From positions 21,496 to 85,495 of the forward strand of contig JARLHU010000234.1 in assembly GCA_031292095.1 (NCBI GenBank): DNA of 64,000 nucleotides, given 5' to 3'. The notes under the pieces were generated by a model, which was not told the DNA's origin, did no database searches, and worked only from the letters and a program-made list of their open reading frames with translations. Below, piece after piece: positions 42,635 to 50,632 of this stretch. Origin of the DNA: Desulfosporosinus sp. Its GTDB lineage: Bacteria > Bacillota > Desulfitobacteriia > Desulfitobacteriales > Desulfitobacteriaceae. The position numbers and the translations under genes were made by a program. The first letter of the stretch is position 1; the number at the start of each line of letters is the position of its first letter.

Positions 42635-42812
42635 GGAATAAAATTTAATTGCACGTTCACCAAAGCTCCGGAGCGGCTCACTTGTTGGAGAAGCTAACGC
42701 CCCAAACCTCTGGGCTTTCTGAATGTAAACCGTGGTGCGTCTTCACGCTTCGCCAACTGCACTCGCACGCTCCTCCCGCTTAATGGTTCTCTTTGCAATT
42801 AAATTTCATTCC
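42635..42812. mobile_element. MITE-like element with 19-bp terminal inverted repeats
   Basis: Left end ggaataaaatttaattgca (42635-42653) and right end tgcaattaaatttcattcc (42794-42812) are inverted repeats with one mismatch, enclosing 140 bp without an ORF. The interior holds a diverged copy of the 'aaacctctgggctttctg' core that recurs at 43.3 and 62.9 kb. It abuts the flhB stop codon. No clear target-site duplication is visible. Confidence 0.6.
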
Positions 42813-42896
42813 TGGGCTAGGATACGACGTCGGATTGGAACGTCGTTGGCTTGGATACCGGGGATTACGACGGGGAGGCGAAGCGAAATGCCGTCG

Positions 42897-43206
42897 CTAA
42901 GTCCAGACGACGAATCCAGAGTTGCCTAAACCCCTTAGAACCAAACCCGAGGAGTAACTTAGCCTAGAAAGCACGCAAAGCGAATTTGCGTAAACGTACG
43001 CAAACAGCGTGATATGCAACAAGAACCGTCCCCAGTTGCATCCAAGTTCGCACTACGTACTAAGCCCAGACGACGAATCCAGAGTTGCCTAAACCCCTTA
43101 GAATCAAACCCGAGGAGTAACTTAGCCTAGAAAGCACGCAAAGCGAATTTGCGTAAACGCACGCAAACAGCGTGATATGCAACAAGAACCGTCCCTAGTT
43201 GCGTAC
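42897..43206. repeat. Tandem 163-bp direct repeat (two copies)
   Basis: Copy 1 begins 'ctaagtccagacgacgaatc' at 42897, copy 2 'ctaagcccagacgacgaatc' at 43060. About 145 nt of each unit are nearly identical with only a few substitutions (for example cttagaacc/cttagaatc, gtacgcaa/gcacgcaa). Each unit ends in the 28-bp motif bounded by atgcaac/gttgcat (43014-43041, 43177-43204; a third copy at 43416-43443). The track ORF 43177-43377 is not a gene. Confidence 0.85.
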
Positions 43207-43237
43207 CTACTTGCATTCGTACCCACGACCCGAGACC

Positions 43238-43415
43238 AGAGGAGGTTTCTTAGCTTAGAGAAGCACTTTAGTGGAATCGCGTCAATGAGCGCAGTCGATA
43301 AGGCGTTAAGAAACGCAACGGTTCACATGCAGAAAGCCCAGAGGTTTTGCGTTTTAGCCTTAGCGACAAGCGAATAGCGATGGAACGCGTGCGAACGTGC
43401 TAAGAAACTTCCTCT
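43238..43415 (-). repeat. Dispersed repeat B, copy in the flhB-flhA gap
   Basis: Read on the minus strand this 178-bp stretch matches the sequence after selA (62776-63061): shared segments include 'aagtttcttagcacgttcgc', 'gctattcgcttgtcg', 'aaaacgcaaaacctctgggc', 'aaccgttgcgtttctt' and 'taaagtgcttctctaag'. No ORF of substance, no transposase. Together with its neighbours it fills the 863-nt flhB-flhA gap. Confidence 0.8.
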
Positions 43416-43497
43416 ATGCAACAAGAACCGTCCCCAGTTGCATACAGCTCTCTCCCGCGTGAGGCAAACCAAGGCAAACTTGAAAGGAGGACCACTC

Positions 43498-45567
43498 ATG
43501 GCTATATCCATAAAGCGTAAATTACTAGATAACACTGACATAATAGCAGCGATGGGAATTGTGGGCATTGTAGTCATGATGGTTGTTCCCTTGCCTGCGG
43601 GATTTTTGGATATTTTAATCACCTTGAATATTTCGGGTTCGGTGCTGACCATGATGCTCGCAGTTTTTGCTGAAGATCCCTTGGAGTTTTCGGCTCTGCC
43701 GTCCCTCTTGTTGATTATGACGTTGTTCCGTTTGTCATTGAATATTTCAACAACTCGTCTTGTTCTGTTGGATGGGTATGCAGTACAGGTCATCCAACAG
43801 TTCGCACAATTCGTGATTCGTGGCAATCTGGTCGTTGGTTTTATAGTATTTGCTATTTTGGTAATTGTGCAATTTGTTGTGATCACTAAAGGGGCAGAAC
43901 GGGTCTCAGAAGTAGCCGCGCGGTTTACCTTAGACGCTATGCCAGGCAAGCAGATGGCGATTGATGCAGACCTTAATGCCGGGATGATCAACGAACAACA
44001 GGCCAGAGATCGGCGTAAAGCGATCCAACAGGAAGCAGATTTTTATGGAGCTATGGATGGCTCCACTAAGTTTATCAAAGGGGATGCTATTGCCGCCATC
44101 ATCATTTTGTTTGTCAATATTATCGGGGGTTTTATTTCCGGAGTTGCAATGCAGGGAATGCCTTTGCTTGAAGCCCTGCAAAAGTATACCATGCTGACCA
44201 TCGGTGACGGTCTCGTCTCTCAGATCCCTGCGCTTCTAATCTCTACAGCGACTGGCTTAGTGGTCACCCGGGCTTCTTCAGATAGAAATCTGGGTGAGGA
44301 TTTGAGCAAGCAACTGTTTCGTAATCCGAAGGCCATGTTCATCACAAGTGGAGTGTTGATCACCTTAGGCTTTCTTGGTTTGCCGAAAGGACCCATGTTT
44401 ATCGTGGCTATTGCTTTACTAGGTGCAGGAGTTATGCTCCAAAAGAGCTCAAAGGTGTCGGTCGTTGAGGGAACGGAAGCTGCTCGTGAATCGGAGCTTG
44501 AAGAGAGCAAGAAACCAGAAAATGTCCTAAACCTTTTACATATTGACCATATGGAACTTGAGCTGGGCTATGCGCTGATCGCCTTGGTCGATGTCCAGCA
44601 AGGAGGAGATTTACTGGATCGGATTGTTCTTATCCGTCGTCAAATTGCCAGTGAGCTTGGATTTATCGTGCCGGTGATTCGGGTTCGTGATAATATGAAT
44701 TTGCAGCCCAACCAATATGTTATAAAAATCCGAGGCTCAGAAATTGCTACCGGCGAAATTCTGGCAGACCATTATATGGCCATGAGCAGTGGGTTTGACG
44801 ATGATACCATTCCTGGTATCCCAACCAAAGAACCCGCCTTTGGTCTTGATGCTAAATGGATTAGTGCCATGTACAGAGAACAGGCCGAGTTGAATGGGTG
44901 GATGGTGGTGGATGCTCCAACTGTTCTCGCGACACATATCACAGAAGTGATAAAGACGCAAGCCTGGGAGATCCTAAACCGTCAAGATGTCAAAACTCTC
45001 ATTGATCATGCTAAGGAACAAGCCCCTGCAGTAGTGGAAGAGTTAATTCCGGACATACTAAGTCTTGGCCAGGTGCAGAAAGTTCTAGAGAACTTGCTGC
45101 ATGAACGCGTATCGATTCGGGATATGGTTTCGATATTGGAAACCCTTGCCGATCAGGCTCAAATTACCAAAGATCTGGATCGTTTGACCGAACATGTCAG
45201 GCAGGCCTTAGCTCGGCAGATTTTACAACCGCTCGTTGGTAAAGATAAAAAGCTACCAGTGATTACCTTGGATCCAAAGATTGAACAACAAATCTTAGAC
45301 AGTATCCAGCCGTCCGATTATGGCACTTATCTGGCGTTGGATCCGAAGATCTTGCAGTTGCTCGTGCAAAACCTCTCGCGTGAAGTTGAAAAGGTTATGC
45401 TTAAGGGGTTTACACCAGTGATTGTTTGCGCTCCACTGGTGAGAATTAATTTGAAACGAGTGACAGAGCGTCAACTTCCACAACTTATGGTACTTTCATA
45501 TAACGAATTAGTCCAAGGAGTAGAAGTGCAAGCTGTAGGAATGGTGGGGATAGATCATGCGAGTTAG
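43498..45567 (+). CDS. flhA: Flagellar export gate protein FlhA
   Basis: Largest export-gate protein. Eight predicted N-terminal membrane helices (residues ~20-330), FHIPEP-type loop ('TRLVLLDGYAVQVIQQFAQF', 'KGAERVSEVAARFTLDAMPG'), then a cytoplasmic domain that docks chaperone-substrate complexes ('QADITKDLDRL'-type region seen as 'AQITKDLDRLTEHVRQALAR'). The ATG at 43498 follows 'aaaggagg' by 7 nt and gives 689 aa; the upstream ORF extension runs into the repeat region. Overlaps flhF by 11 nt. Confidence 0.97.
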   Translation: MAISIKRKLLDNTDIIAAMGIVGIVVMMVVPLPAGFLDILITLNISGSVLTMMLAVFAEDPLEFSALPSLLLIMTLFRLSLNISTTRLVLLDGYAVQVIQQFAQFVIRGNLVVGFIVFAILVIVQFVVITKGAERVSEVAARFTLDAMPGKQMAIDADLNAGMINEQQARDRRKAIQQEADFYGAMDGSTKFIKGDAIAAIIILFVNIIGGFISGVAMQGMPLLEALQKYTMLTIGDGLVSQIPALLISTATGLVVTRASSDRNLGEDLSKQLFRNPKAMFITSGVLITLGFLGLPKGPMFIVAIALLGAGVMLQKSSKVSVVEGTEAARESELEESKKPENVLNLLHIDHMELELGYALIALVDVQQGGDLLDRIVLIRRQIASELGFIVPVIRVRDNMNLQPNQYVIKIRGSEIATGEILADHYMAMSSGFDDDTIPGIPTKEPAFGLDAKWISAMYREQAELNGWMVVDAPTVLATHITEVIKTQAWEILNRQDVKTLIDHAKEQAPAVVEELIPDILSLGQVQKVLENLLHERVSIRDMVSILETLADQAQITKDLDRLTEHVRQALARQILQPLVGKDKKLPVITLDPKIEQQILDSIQPSDYGTYLALDPKILQLLVQNLSREVEKVMLKGFTPVIVCAPLVRINLKRVTERQLPQLMVLSYNELVQGVEVQAVGMVGIDHAS

Positions 45568-46846
45568 ACGATTTGTAGGGGATAATGTGGCGGAAACCGT
45601 GGGCAAAGTGAAACGGGAACTGGGACCCGAAGCGGTCATCCTCCAGACACGCGAGTTTCGAGAGGGCGGATTTTTTGGTTTCTTTGGCAAGCTAAAGGTG
45701 GAAATTACGGCTGCCATTGAAGAGAATCCAGTAGCCGCCGGCGGTTTCTCGACTGAGAGACTTTCGAGGGAGAGGATTCCGATGGAGAGAATCCCGGCTG
45801 AGAGGATCCCGGCTGAGAGGATTCCAGCTGAGAGAATTCCAGTCGAGAGAATTCCGACTGAGAAACCTCCGGTTGAGATGCCTCCAGCTGAGAGACAAGC
45901 GTATTATGTCGATGAAGTAAAGCCCCAGCAAATGTCTGTGCCTGATGCTAGGCAGCCAATTAGGCAGGATGAACTACAATTGATGCGTCTGGCACTGGAG
46001 AAAATTGAGGAGCAGATGGAAGGGCTTGGCGAAGATAAGAAAGGTGTTTGGCCGGCTGTCCTCCAAAGATGGGCGGATCATTTGCGTGACCGTGGAATCA
46101 ATGAAAATTTGGTCAAGCGTCTAATTCGGAAAGTGCAAGAGACAGTGCCGGAGGAGGAGTGGGGCAACGATTCCCAGGTATACGTCCAAATTGAGGCTAG
46201 TGTCCGCAAAATATGTGAACCGATAGCGCTTATCCAGCCAGGGACAGATCGGCCCAAGATTGTTGCCTTAATTGGACCAACAGGTGTGGGGAAAACAACG
46301 ACGATTGGCAAGTTGGCGGCCGGATTTAGTATTGTTGATAAACGCAAAGTTGCTTTAATCACCGTAGATACCTATCGAGTGGCCGCAGTAGAGCAACTGA
46401 AAACGTTTGGCGAATTCATTGGGGTACCTGTTGAAGTGGCAATGACGCCCTCGGGGCTGCGTGAGGCACTTAATCATCATATGGATAAAGAACTTATTTT
46501 TATTGATACGGCTGGACGAAGCCCACACCATGATTTACACATGTCTGAATTGCGCGCCTTTTTAGCTAAGGCTCAACCAGATTTTACAATGCTTGTCATG
46601 AGTGCGACCACTCAGTCTGCGGACCAACTTCAGATTTACCAGAGCTTCAAAGCCTTGACGACTCATCTCATCTTTACAAAATTAGATGAAACAGTGCGAG
46701 CTGGGTCAATTCTAAATCTCTTGGGCAAGATAACGATTCCTACGGCTTATTTGACGAACGGTCAAAATGTCCCAGATGATATTGAGGCAGCGACTCCAAG
46801 CATTTTGGCGCGCTATGTGATTGGGAAGGAGATGCCGCATGCATGA
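45557..46846 (+). CDS. flhF: Flagellar SRP-like GTPase FlhF
   Basis: SRP-family GTPase that places the flagellum. The N-terminal B region ('MRVRRFVGDNVAETVGKVKR') is followed by an unusual tandem repeat of ERIPA/ERIPV units (~residues 70-110), then the NG domain with G1 'ALIGPTGVGKTTTIGKLA', 'VDTYRVAAVEQLKTF', 'FIDTAGRSPHHD' and 'LIFTKLDETVRAGSIL'. 429 aa. Linked by overlap to flhA before and flhG after. Confidence 0.95.
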   Translation: MRVRRFVGDNVAETVGKVKRELGPEAVILQTREFREGGFFGFFGKLKVEITAAIEENPVAAGGFSTERLSRERIPMERIPAERIPAERIPAERIPVERIPTEKPPVEMPPAERQAYYVDEVKPQQMSVPDARQPIRQDELQLMRLALEKIEEQMEGLGEDKKGVWPAVLQRWADHLRDRGINENLVKRLIRKVQETVPEEEWGNDSQVYVQIEASVRKICEPIALIQPGTDRPKIVALIGPTGVGKTTTIGKLAAGFSIVDKRKVALITVDTYRVAAVEQLKTFGEFIGVPVEVAMTPSGLREALNHHMDKELIFIDTAGRSPHHDLHMSELRAFLAKAQPDFTMLVMSATTQSADQLQIYQSFKALTTHLIFTKLDETVRAGSILNLLGKITIPTAYLTNGQNVPDDIEAATPSILARYVIGKEMPHA

Positions 46847-47702
46847 TCAAGCGAGCGCTTTGCGTGTTTTAGCCTCGGACGAGAACCGCAAACAAAACAA
46901 AATGAGAGTTCTTGCTGTGACCAGCGGTAAAGGGGGAGTAGGGAAAACTAATCTTACGGTGAATTTGGCCCTGGCTCTGGCTGAACATGGGCAACGTGTC
47001 TTGATTCTTGATGGAGATTTAGGGCTGGCAAACGTGGACATTGCGTTTGGTCTTACTGCACGATATACGATCGAGCATTTATTATCCGGAGAAAAAACGA
47101 TTGAAGAGATTATCCTGCCTGGTCCCAGGGGAATAGGGATAATCCCGGGAGGATCCGGTGTTCAAGGACTTGCCAATTTAGAACGGGATAAACTGACGTT
47201 TGTCTTAGCGAATTTGGGACGAATCGAGAAAATGGCTGATCTGCTCATTATTGATACGGGAGCGGGACTCGGACATACGGTAATGAATTTTTTACAGGCC
47301 GCCGATGATGTTATTATGGTGACAACTCCGGAACCAACTGCGTTGACTGATGCGTATGGTGTGTTAAAAACGTTGCGGAAAGAAGCCGGCGAAGTACCAA
47401 TTCATGTCGTGGTCAATCGGGTGCGGTCTGAAGCTGACGCCCAGGCAACCTTTAAACGGTTGGAAACTGCCGTGAATAAATTCTTAAATGGTTCGCTTAA
47501 TTTTATTGGGTGGGTTTATGATGACCCGCTCGTAGGACGCTCGATCATGCAGCAGGAACCTTTGGGAATTAGTTTTCCGGAAAGTTCAGCGTATCGTTGT
47601 ATTCAGTGGATAGCTGGTACTTTTGCAGGGATTTATCTTAATCCTCCTCGTCCGGCTAGCGGTGTGCGGGGCTTTTTGAGTAAATTGTTGCGGTCGTTTT
47701 AG
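46839..47702 (+). CDS. flhG: Flagellar number regulator FlhG (MinD-like, YlxH)
   Basis: MinD/ParA ATPase that works with FlhF to set flagellar number and C-ring assembly. Deviant Walker A 'VTSGKGGVGKTNLTVNLAL', 'ILDGDLGLANVDIAFGL' and 'DLLIIDTGAGLGHTVMNF' are visible. 287 aa from the ATG at 46839, behind 'ggaagga' and overlapping the flhF stop by 8 nt. Its basic C-terminus ('LSKLLRSF') may be the membrane-contact helix. Confidence 0.95.
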   Translation: MHDQASALRVLASDENRKQNKMRVLAVTSGKGGVGKTNLTVNLALALAEHGQRVLILDGDLGLANVDIAFGLTARYTIEHLLSGEKTIEEIILPGPRGIGIIPGGSGVQGLANLERDKLTFVLANLGRIEKMADLLIIDTGAGLGHTVMNFLQAADDVIMVTTPEPTALTDAYGVLKTLRKEAGEVPIHVVVNRVRSEADAQATFKRLETAVNKFLNGSLNFIGWVYDDPLVGRSIMQQEPLGISFPESSAYRCIQWIAGTFAGIYLNPPRPASGVRGFLSKLLRSF

Positions 47703-47707
47703 AGTGA

Positions 47708-47732
47708 TCGATATTCGAACCCTGAATATCGA
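47708..47732. repeat. Short TTCGA-type hairpin A5 (flhG-pilZ)
   Basis: Perfect 9-bp stem tcgatattc/gaatatcga with loop gaaccct, 5 nt after the flhG stop and just before the 'aaaaggaggtg' site of the next gene. It carries the same TCGATATTCGA core as elements A3 and A4, in the smallest form. Confidence 0.7.
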
Positions 47733-47747
47733 AAAGGAGGTGATAAT

Positions 47748-48377
47748 TTGTCGTATAAGGAGAAGTTTTTACCTGGCCTCGCGGTGGAACTGATCGTTTT
47801 GGAGGGGGAGTATGAAGGGAAATATCGGACACGCATTGAAGAAGTAGGAGAAAAAACGATCTCGGTCGGTGCACCGCTGGTCCCTTTACGCGAGGGAACG
47901 AGTGTTAGACTGATATTATGGGACAAAGTGGCTGCCTACGCTCTAGAGTCAACCATTGTGCAACGAATTGCATCGCCGGTTTCATTGTTTATTTTAGAGC
48001 TATCGGATTCTGTGTCTAAAGTCCAACGGCGCAGTTTTGTGCGGGTTCCTGCTATGTTTCCACTGACGTTTGAAACGGTGACTGAGGAGGGGTTGAGTGA
48101 TCTTCATAAGGCGATGATGCTGGACTTAAGTGGTGGGGGGATGCAGTTTTTGACGGAGAAAAAGCTGGAAAATGATGCGGTGATCTATGTACATGTGGCC
48201 TTGCCAAACGGAGATCTGCGGACTCCTGCTCGTGTCAGTCGGTCTGAAAAGACCGAGGACGGTAAACGTTACTTAATTTCAGTGGAATTTGATTACATTG
48301 CGGAACGAGAGCGAGATCGAATTATTCGTTGCGTCTTTGATATACAAAGGGCGATGCGTAAGAAAGGGTTGGTGTAA
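47748..48377 (+). CDS. PilZ-domain c-di-GMP-binding protein (YcgR-like flagellar brake)
   Basis: A 209-aa protein with an N-terminal YcgR-type domain (residues 1-95) and a C-terminal PilZ domain with 'RRSFVRVPAMFPLTFE' and 'MLDLSGGGMQFLTE', the RxxxR...DxSxxG pattern for cyclic di-GMP binding. In Firmicutes such proteins (YpfA/MotI type) slow or unclutch the motor when c-di-GMP is high. The TTG start follows 'aaaaggaggtg'. Its place between flhG and cheC agrees with a motor role. Confidence 0.9.
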   Translation: MSYKEKFLPGLAVELIVLEGEYEGKYRTRIEEVGEKTISVGAPLVPLREGTSVRLILWDKVAAYALESTIVQRIASPVSLFILELSDSVSKVQRRSFVRVPAMFPLTFETVTEEGLSDLHKAMMLDLSGGGMQFLTEKKLENDAVIYVHVALPNGDLRTPARVSRSEKTEDGKRYLISVEFDYIAERERDRIIRCVFDIQRAMRKKGLV

Positions 48378-48380
48378 AAA

Positions 48381-48977
48381 ATGAACGTTACACAGTTCCA
48401 ACTTGACGCCTTGCGAGAGATTGGGAACATTGGGTCGGGACATGCGGCAACTGCCTTATCTAACCTTTTACAACGCCGCATAGATATGTCTGTTCCGGAG
48501 GTTTGGGTGGTCCCGTTTGAACAAGTTGCAGCTATTGTAGGTCATCTTGACACACCTCAGGCGGTCATCTACGTGAAGGTTGAAGGGGAGGCTTCAGGTA
48601 AAGCTGTCTTTTTATTTCCGGTTGAAAGCGCTGAAATAGTAGTCCAGGCGCTGTTTGGATCAAATGAGTTTAGGGATCTCTATACTGACGAGATGGCACA
48701 ATCCGCTTTGAAGGAAGTTGGGAATATTTTGGTGAGTTCCTTTATCGTTGCTTTAAGTCAACTTTCTGGGATCCCTCTTCAACCTTCCGTACCAGCGTTA
48801 GCGGTAGATATGATCGGTGCGAGTTTAGATGCGATTTTTTTGGAAGAGGGTACGCTGGAGGACACGGTGTTGTTTATTGATACTCAACTCTCTGGGATTC
48901 CTCAGATCGAAGGGCAATTTATCTTTTTGCCAGATGAAGGGTCTTTAGAGAAATTGTTGGGAGCGCTGGGATTATGA
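48381..48977 (+). CDS. cheC: CheY-P phosphatase CheC
   Basis: Dephosphorylates CheY-P and inhibits CheD. 198 aa with both active-site motifs: 'DALREIGN' (near residue 8) and 'SALKEVGN' (near residue 112), each D/S-x3-E-x2-N. The central strand 'PQAVIYVKVEGEASGKAVFL' fits the family. Its stop overlaps the cheD start. Confidence 0.95.
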   Translation: MNVTQFQLDALREIGNIGSGHAATALSNLLQRRIDMSVPEVWVVPFEQVAAIVGHLDTPQAVIYVKVEGEASGKAVFLFPVESAEIVVQALFGSNEFRDLYTDEMAQSALKEVGNILVSSFIVALSQLSGIPLQPSVPALAVDMIGASLDAIFLEEGTLEDTVLFIDTQLSGIPQIEGQFIFLPDEGSLEKLLGALGL

Positions 48978-49456
48978 ACGTCGTAATTAGCGTGGGAATG
49001 GCTGATTTTAAAACGGCAAGATCTCCTGATATTTTGCTAACTGCCGGTCTAGGGTCCTGTATTGGAATTTGCATTCATGATCCGTTTCTGAAAGTGGGTG
49101 GTATGGCTCACATTATGCTGCCGACGGCTAGTGGAAGTATGGGGGGGAATCCGGCCAAATATGTGGATACTGCGATGGTATTATTGCTCAACGAGATCGC
49201 AGGAATGGGTGGTAATAAATCTCGGCTTAGGGCCAAGATAGCAGGCGGCGCCCAGATGTTTTCTTTTCCGGGAAAACCTCCGGTTCTGAAGATTGGAGAG
49301 CGCAATGCTGAAGCGGTGGAGTTGGAACTGAAAAAGAATGGAATTCCGCTACTTGTGGCGGACGTTGGAGGAAGTTTTGGGCGTACGATTCATTTTGATG
49401 TTGGGACTGGGGAGTTACGTATCCGAACGATCAATCATGGAGAAAAGGTGGTCTGA
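48974..49456 (+). CDS. cheD: Chemoreceptor glutamine deamidase CheD
   Basis: Deamidates glutamines on receptors and is regulated by CheC. The catalytic Cys is in 'LTAGLGSCIGICIHD' (near residue 27) and the His in 'VGGMAHIMLP' (near residue 47); 'AKIAGGAQMF' and 'DVGGSFGRTIHFDV' complete the family pattern. 160 aa. Overlaps cheC by 4 nt and the next gene by 1 nt. Confidence 0.95.
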   Translation: MNVVISVGMADFKTARSPDILLTAGLGSCIGICIHDPFLKVGGMAHIMLPTASGSMGGNPAKYVDTAMVLLLNEIAGMGGNKSRLRAKIAGGAQMFSFPGKPPVLKIGERNAEAVELELKKNGIPLLVADVGGSFGRTIHFDVGTGELRIRTINHGEKVV

Positions 49457-49848
49457 TGGCCGTCCAAAACAAGGAATTACTTCAGGTCTGGTCTTGGCGT
49501 ATTTCGGTGGGAACGACTTTGATTGTGGTCTCGCTTAGTTGGCTTAATGGGGTGGGAATACTAGACTTGATAGTGCGGGCTGGGATTTCCTTTGCGGTGA
49601 TGTATTTTTTAATCACCGGAGCTATAAACTTGTTTGAAAAGATGGCCCTTCAGAAACCCCAGGAGCAACGGCCTAGTTCGACTGCCGAGCGTGGTGGTTT
49701 GATTGATATCGCTCTGGGAGAAGAGGAACCTCACAAATCTGAGGTGCCCGATGCGAAATTTGCCGGACAGATAGACCAAGATTTGAGTTCAGGGCTACCT
49801 GACAGTAAAAGACAAGCGGAAATTGTGCGCAAAATGGGTTGGGAATAA
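49456..49848 (+). CDS. Conserved-position membrane protein of unknown function
   Basis: A 130-aa protein with two probable membrane helices (about residues 17-35 and 40-62, 'AGISFAVMYFLITGAINLF'), then a polar, acidic tail that ends 'SKRQAEIVRKMGWE'. It shares a base with the cheD stop and is followed 22 nt later by fliA, so it is surely translated as part of the operon. I do not recognise a characterised family. A short membrane protein between cheD and sigD is seen in some Clostridia; function unknown. Confidence 0.75.
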   Translation: MAVQNKELLQVWSWRISVGTTLIVVSLSWLNGVGILDLIVRAGISFAVMYFLITGAINLFEKMALQKPQEQRPSSTAERGGLIDIALGEEEPHKSEVPDAKFAGQIDQDLSSGLPDSKRQAEIVRKMGWE

Positions 49849-49870
49849 TCGATAAGGGGGTGAGCTAGAC

Positions 49871-50623
49871 TTGGTAGCGAATGCTTATGAAGCCGCTGCG
49901 CGGGGACCGTGGAAACAAGAACAGATTGAACAGTACTTGCCTTTGGTCAAACGTATTGCGGGTCGTTTAGCTATGTCCCTTCCGCCCCATGTCGACGAGG
50001 ATGATATCCTTGGCTATGGGGTATTCGGGTTACTCGATGCTTTGGCACGTTTCGAAGCTGCCCGGGGTTACAAATTTGAGACTTATGCCTCAATTCGCAT
50101 TCGTGGAGCCATGATTGATGGGCTTCGAACCATGGATTGGGTCCCTCATTCGGCAAGGCAGAAAGTAAAGCGGGTTCAAGATGGATTTGCCGAGCTGGAA
50201 TTTAGACTGGGACGGGCGGCTACTTTGGAAGAAGTCGCTGATTTGCTTAAAGTGGAGGTTCGAGAGGTAGAAGGGGTGTTAGCGCAGGCCCAATTGTTAA
50301 CGCTGACCTCGTTCGATGAAACCACCGTAGATGGTGAAGGAGAAAAAAGCGGCACGACTCTTAATTTGCTTATCGATCAGGAAGTCCAAGCAGAGTTTCA
50401 AGCAGTAGAGAAAGAGGAACAAAAACAGACAATTGCTAACGCAGTTGAAAAATTACCCGAGAAAGAAAAATTAGTGATCGCCCTTTATTATCAAGAAGAA
50501 CTCACCTTAAAAGAGATTGCGGCAGTTTTAAAACTCTCCGAATCCAGGATATCGCAGTTGCATTCTCAAGCTATTTCGAGGTTAAGAGGCAAGCTGAATC
50601 GACAAAAAAAAGATTTACTATAG
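49871..50623 (+). CDS. fliA: Flagellar sigma factor FliA/SigD (sigma-28)
   Basis: Directs transcription of the late flagellar genes and is the target of FlgM. 250 aa; region 2 'HVDEDDILGYGVFGLLDALA' and 'YASIRIRGAMIDGLRTMDW', region 3 'LRTMDWVPHSARQKVK', region 4 'YYQEELTLKEIAAVLKLSES' with helix-turn-helix 'SRISQLHSQAISRLR'. The TTG start follows 'aagggggtg'. It probably drives the SigD-type promoters marked in this window. Confidence 0.96.
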   Translation: MVANAYEAAARGPWKQEQIEQYLPLVKRIAGRLAMSLPPHVDEDDILGYGVFGLLDALARFEAARGYKFETYASIRIRGAMIDGLRTMDWVPHSARQKVKRVQDGFAELEFRLGRAATLEEVADLLKVEVREVEGVLAQAQLLTLTSFDETTVDGEGEKSGTTLNLLIDQEVQAEFQAVEKEEQKQTIANAVEKLPEKEKLVIALYYQEELTLKEIAAVLKLSESRISQLHSQAISRLRGKLNRQKKDLL

Positions 50624-50632
50624 AAAATGATG

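Noticed and set aside
42732-43377. Plus-strand ORFs 42732-42929 and 43177-43377
   Set aside because: Both are in repeat DNA, one within the MITE and one starting in the 28-bp motif; no ribosome site.
42897-43443. CRISPR array
   Set aside because: Only two 163-bp units and three 28-bp motifs at irregular spacing; no regular spacers and no cas genes.
43323-43991. Minus-strand ORF of 222 aa
   Set aside because: Shadow of flhA and repeat B; codon composition and lack of any recognisable motif argue against a gene.
45760-45900. CRISPR or structural repeat
   Set aside because: The 15-nt repeats keep the FlhF frame and encode ERIPx, so they are coding repeats.
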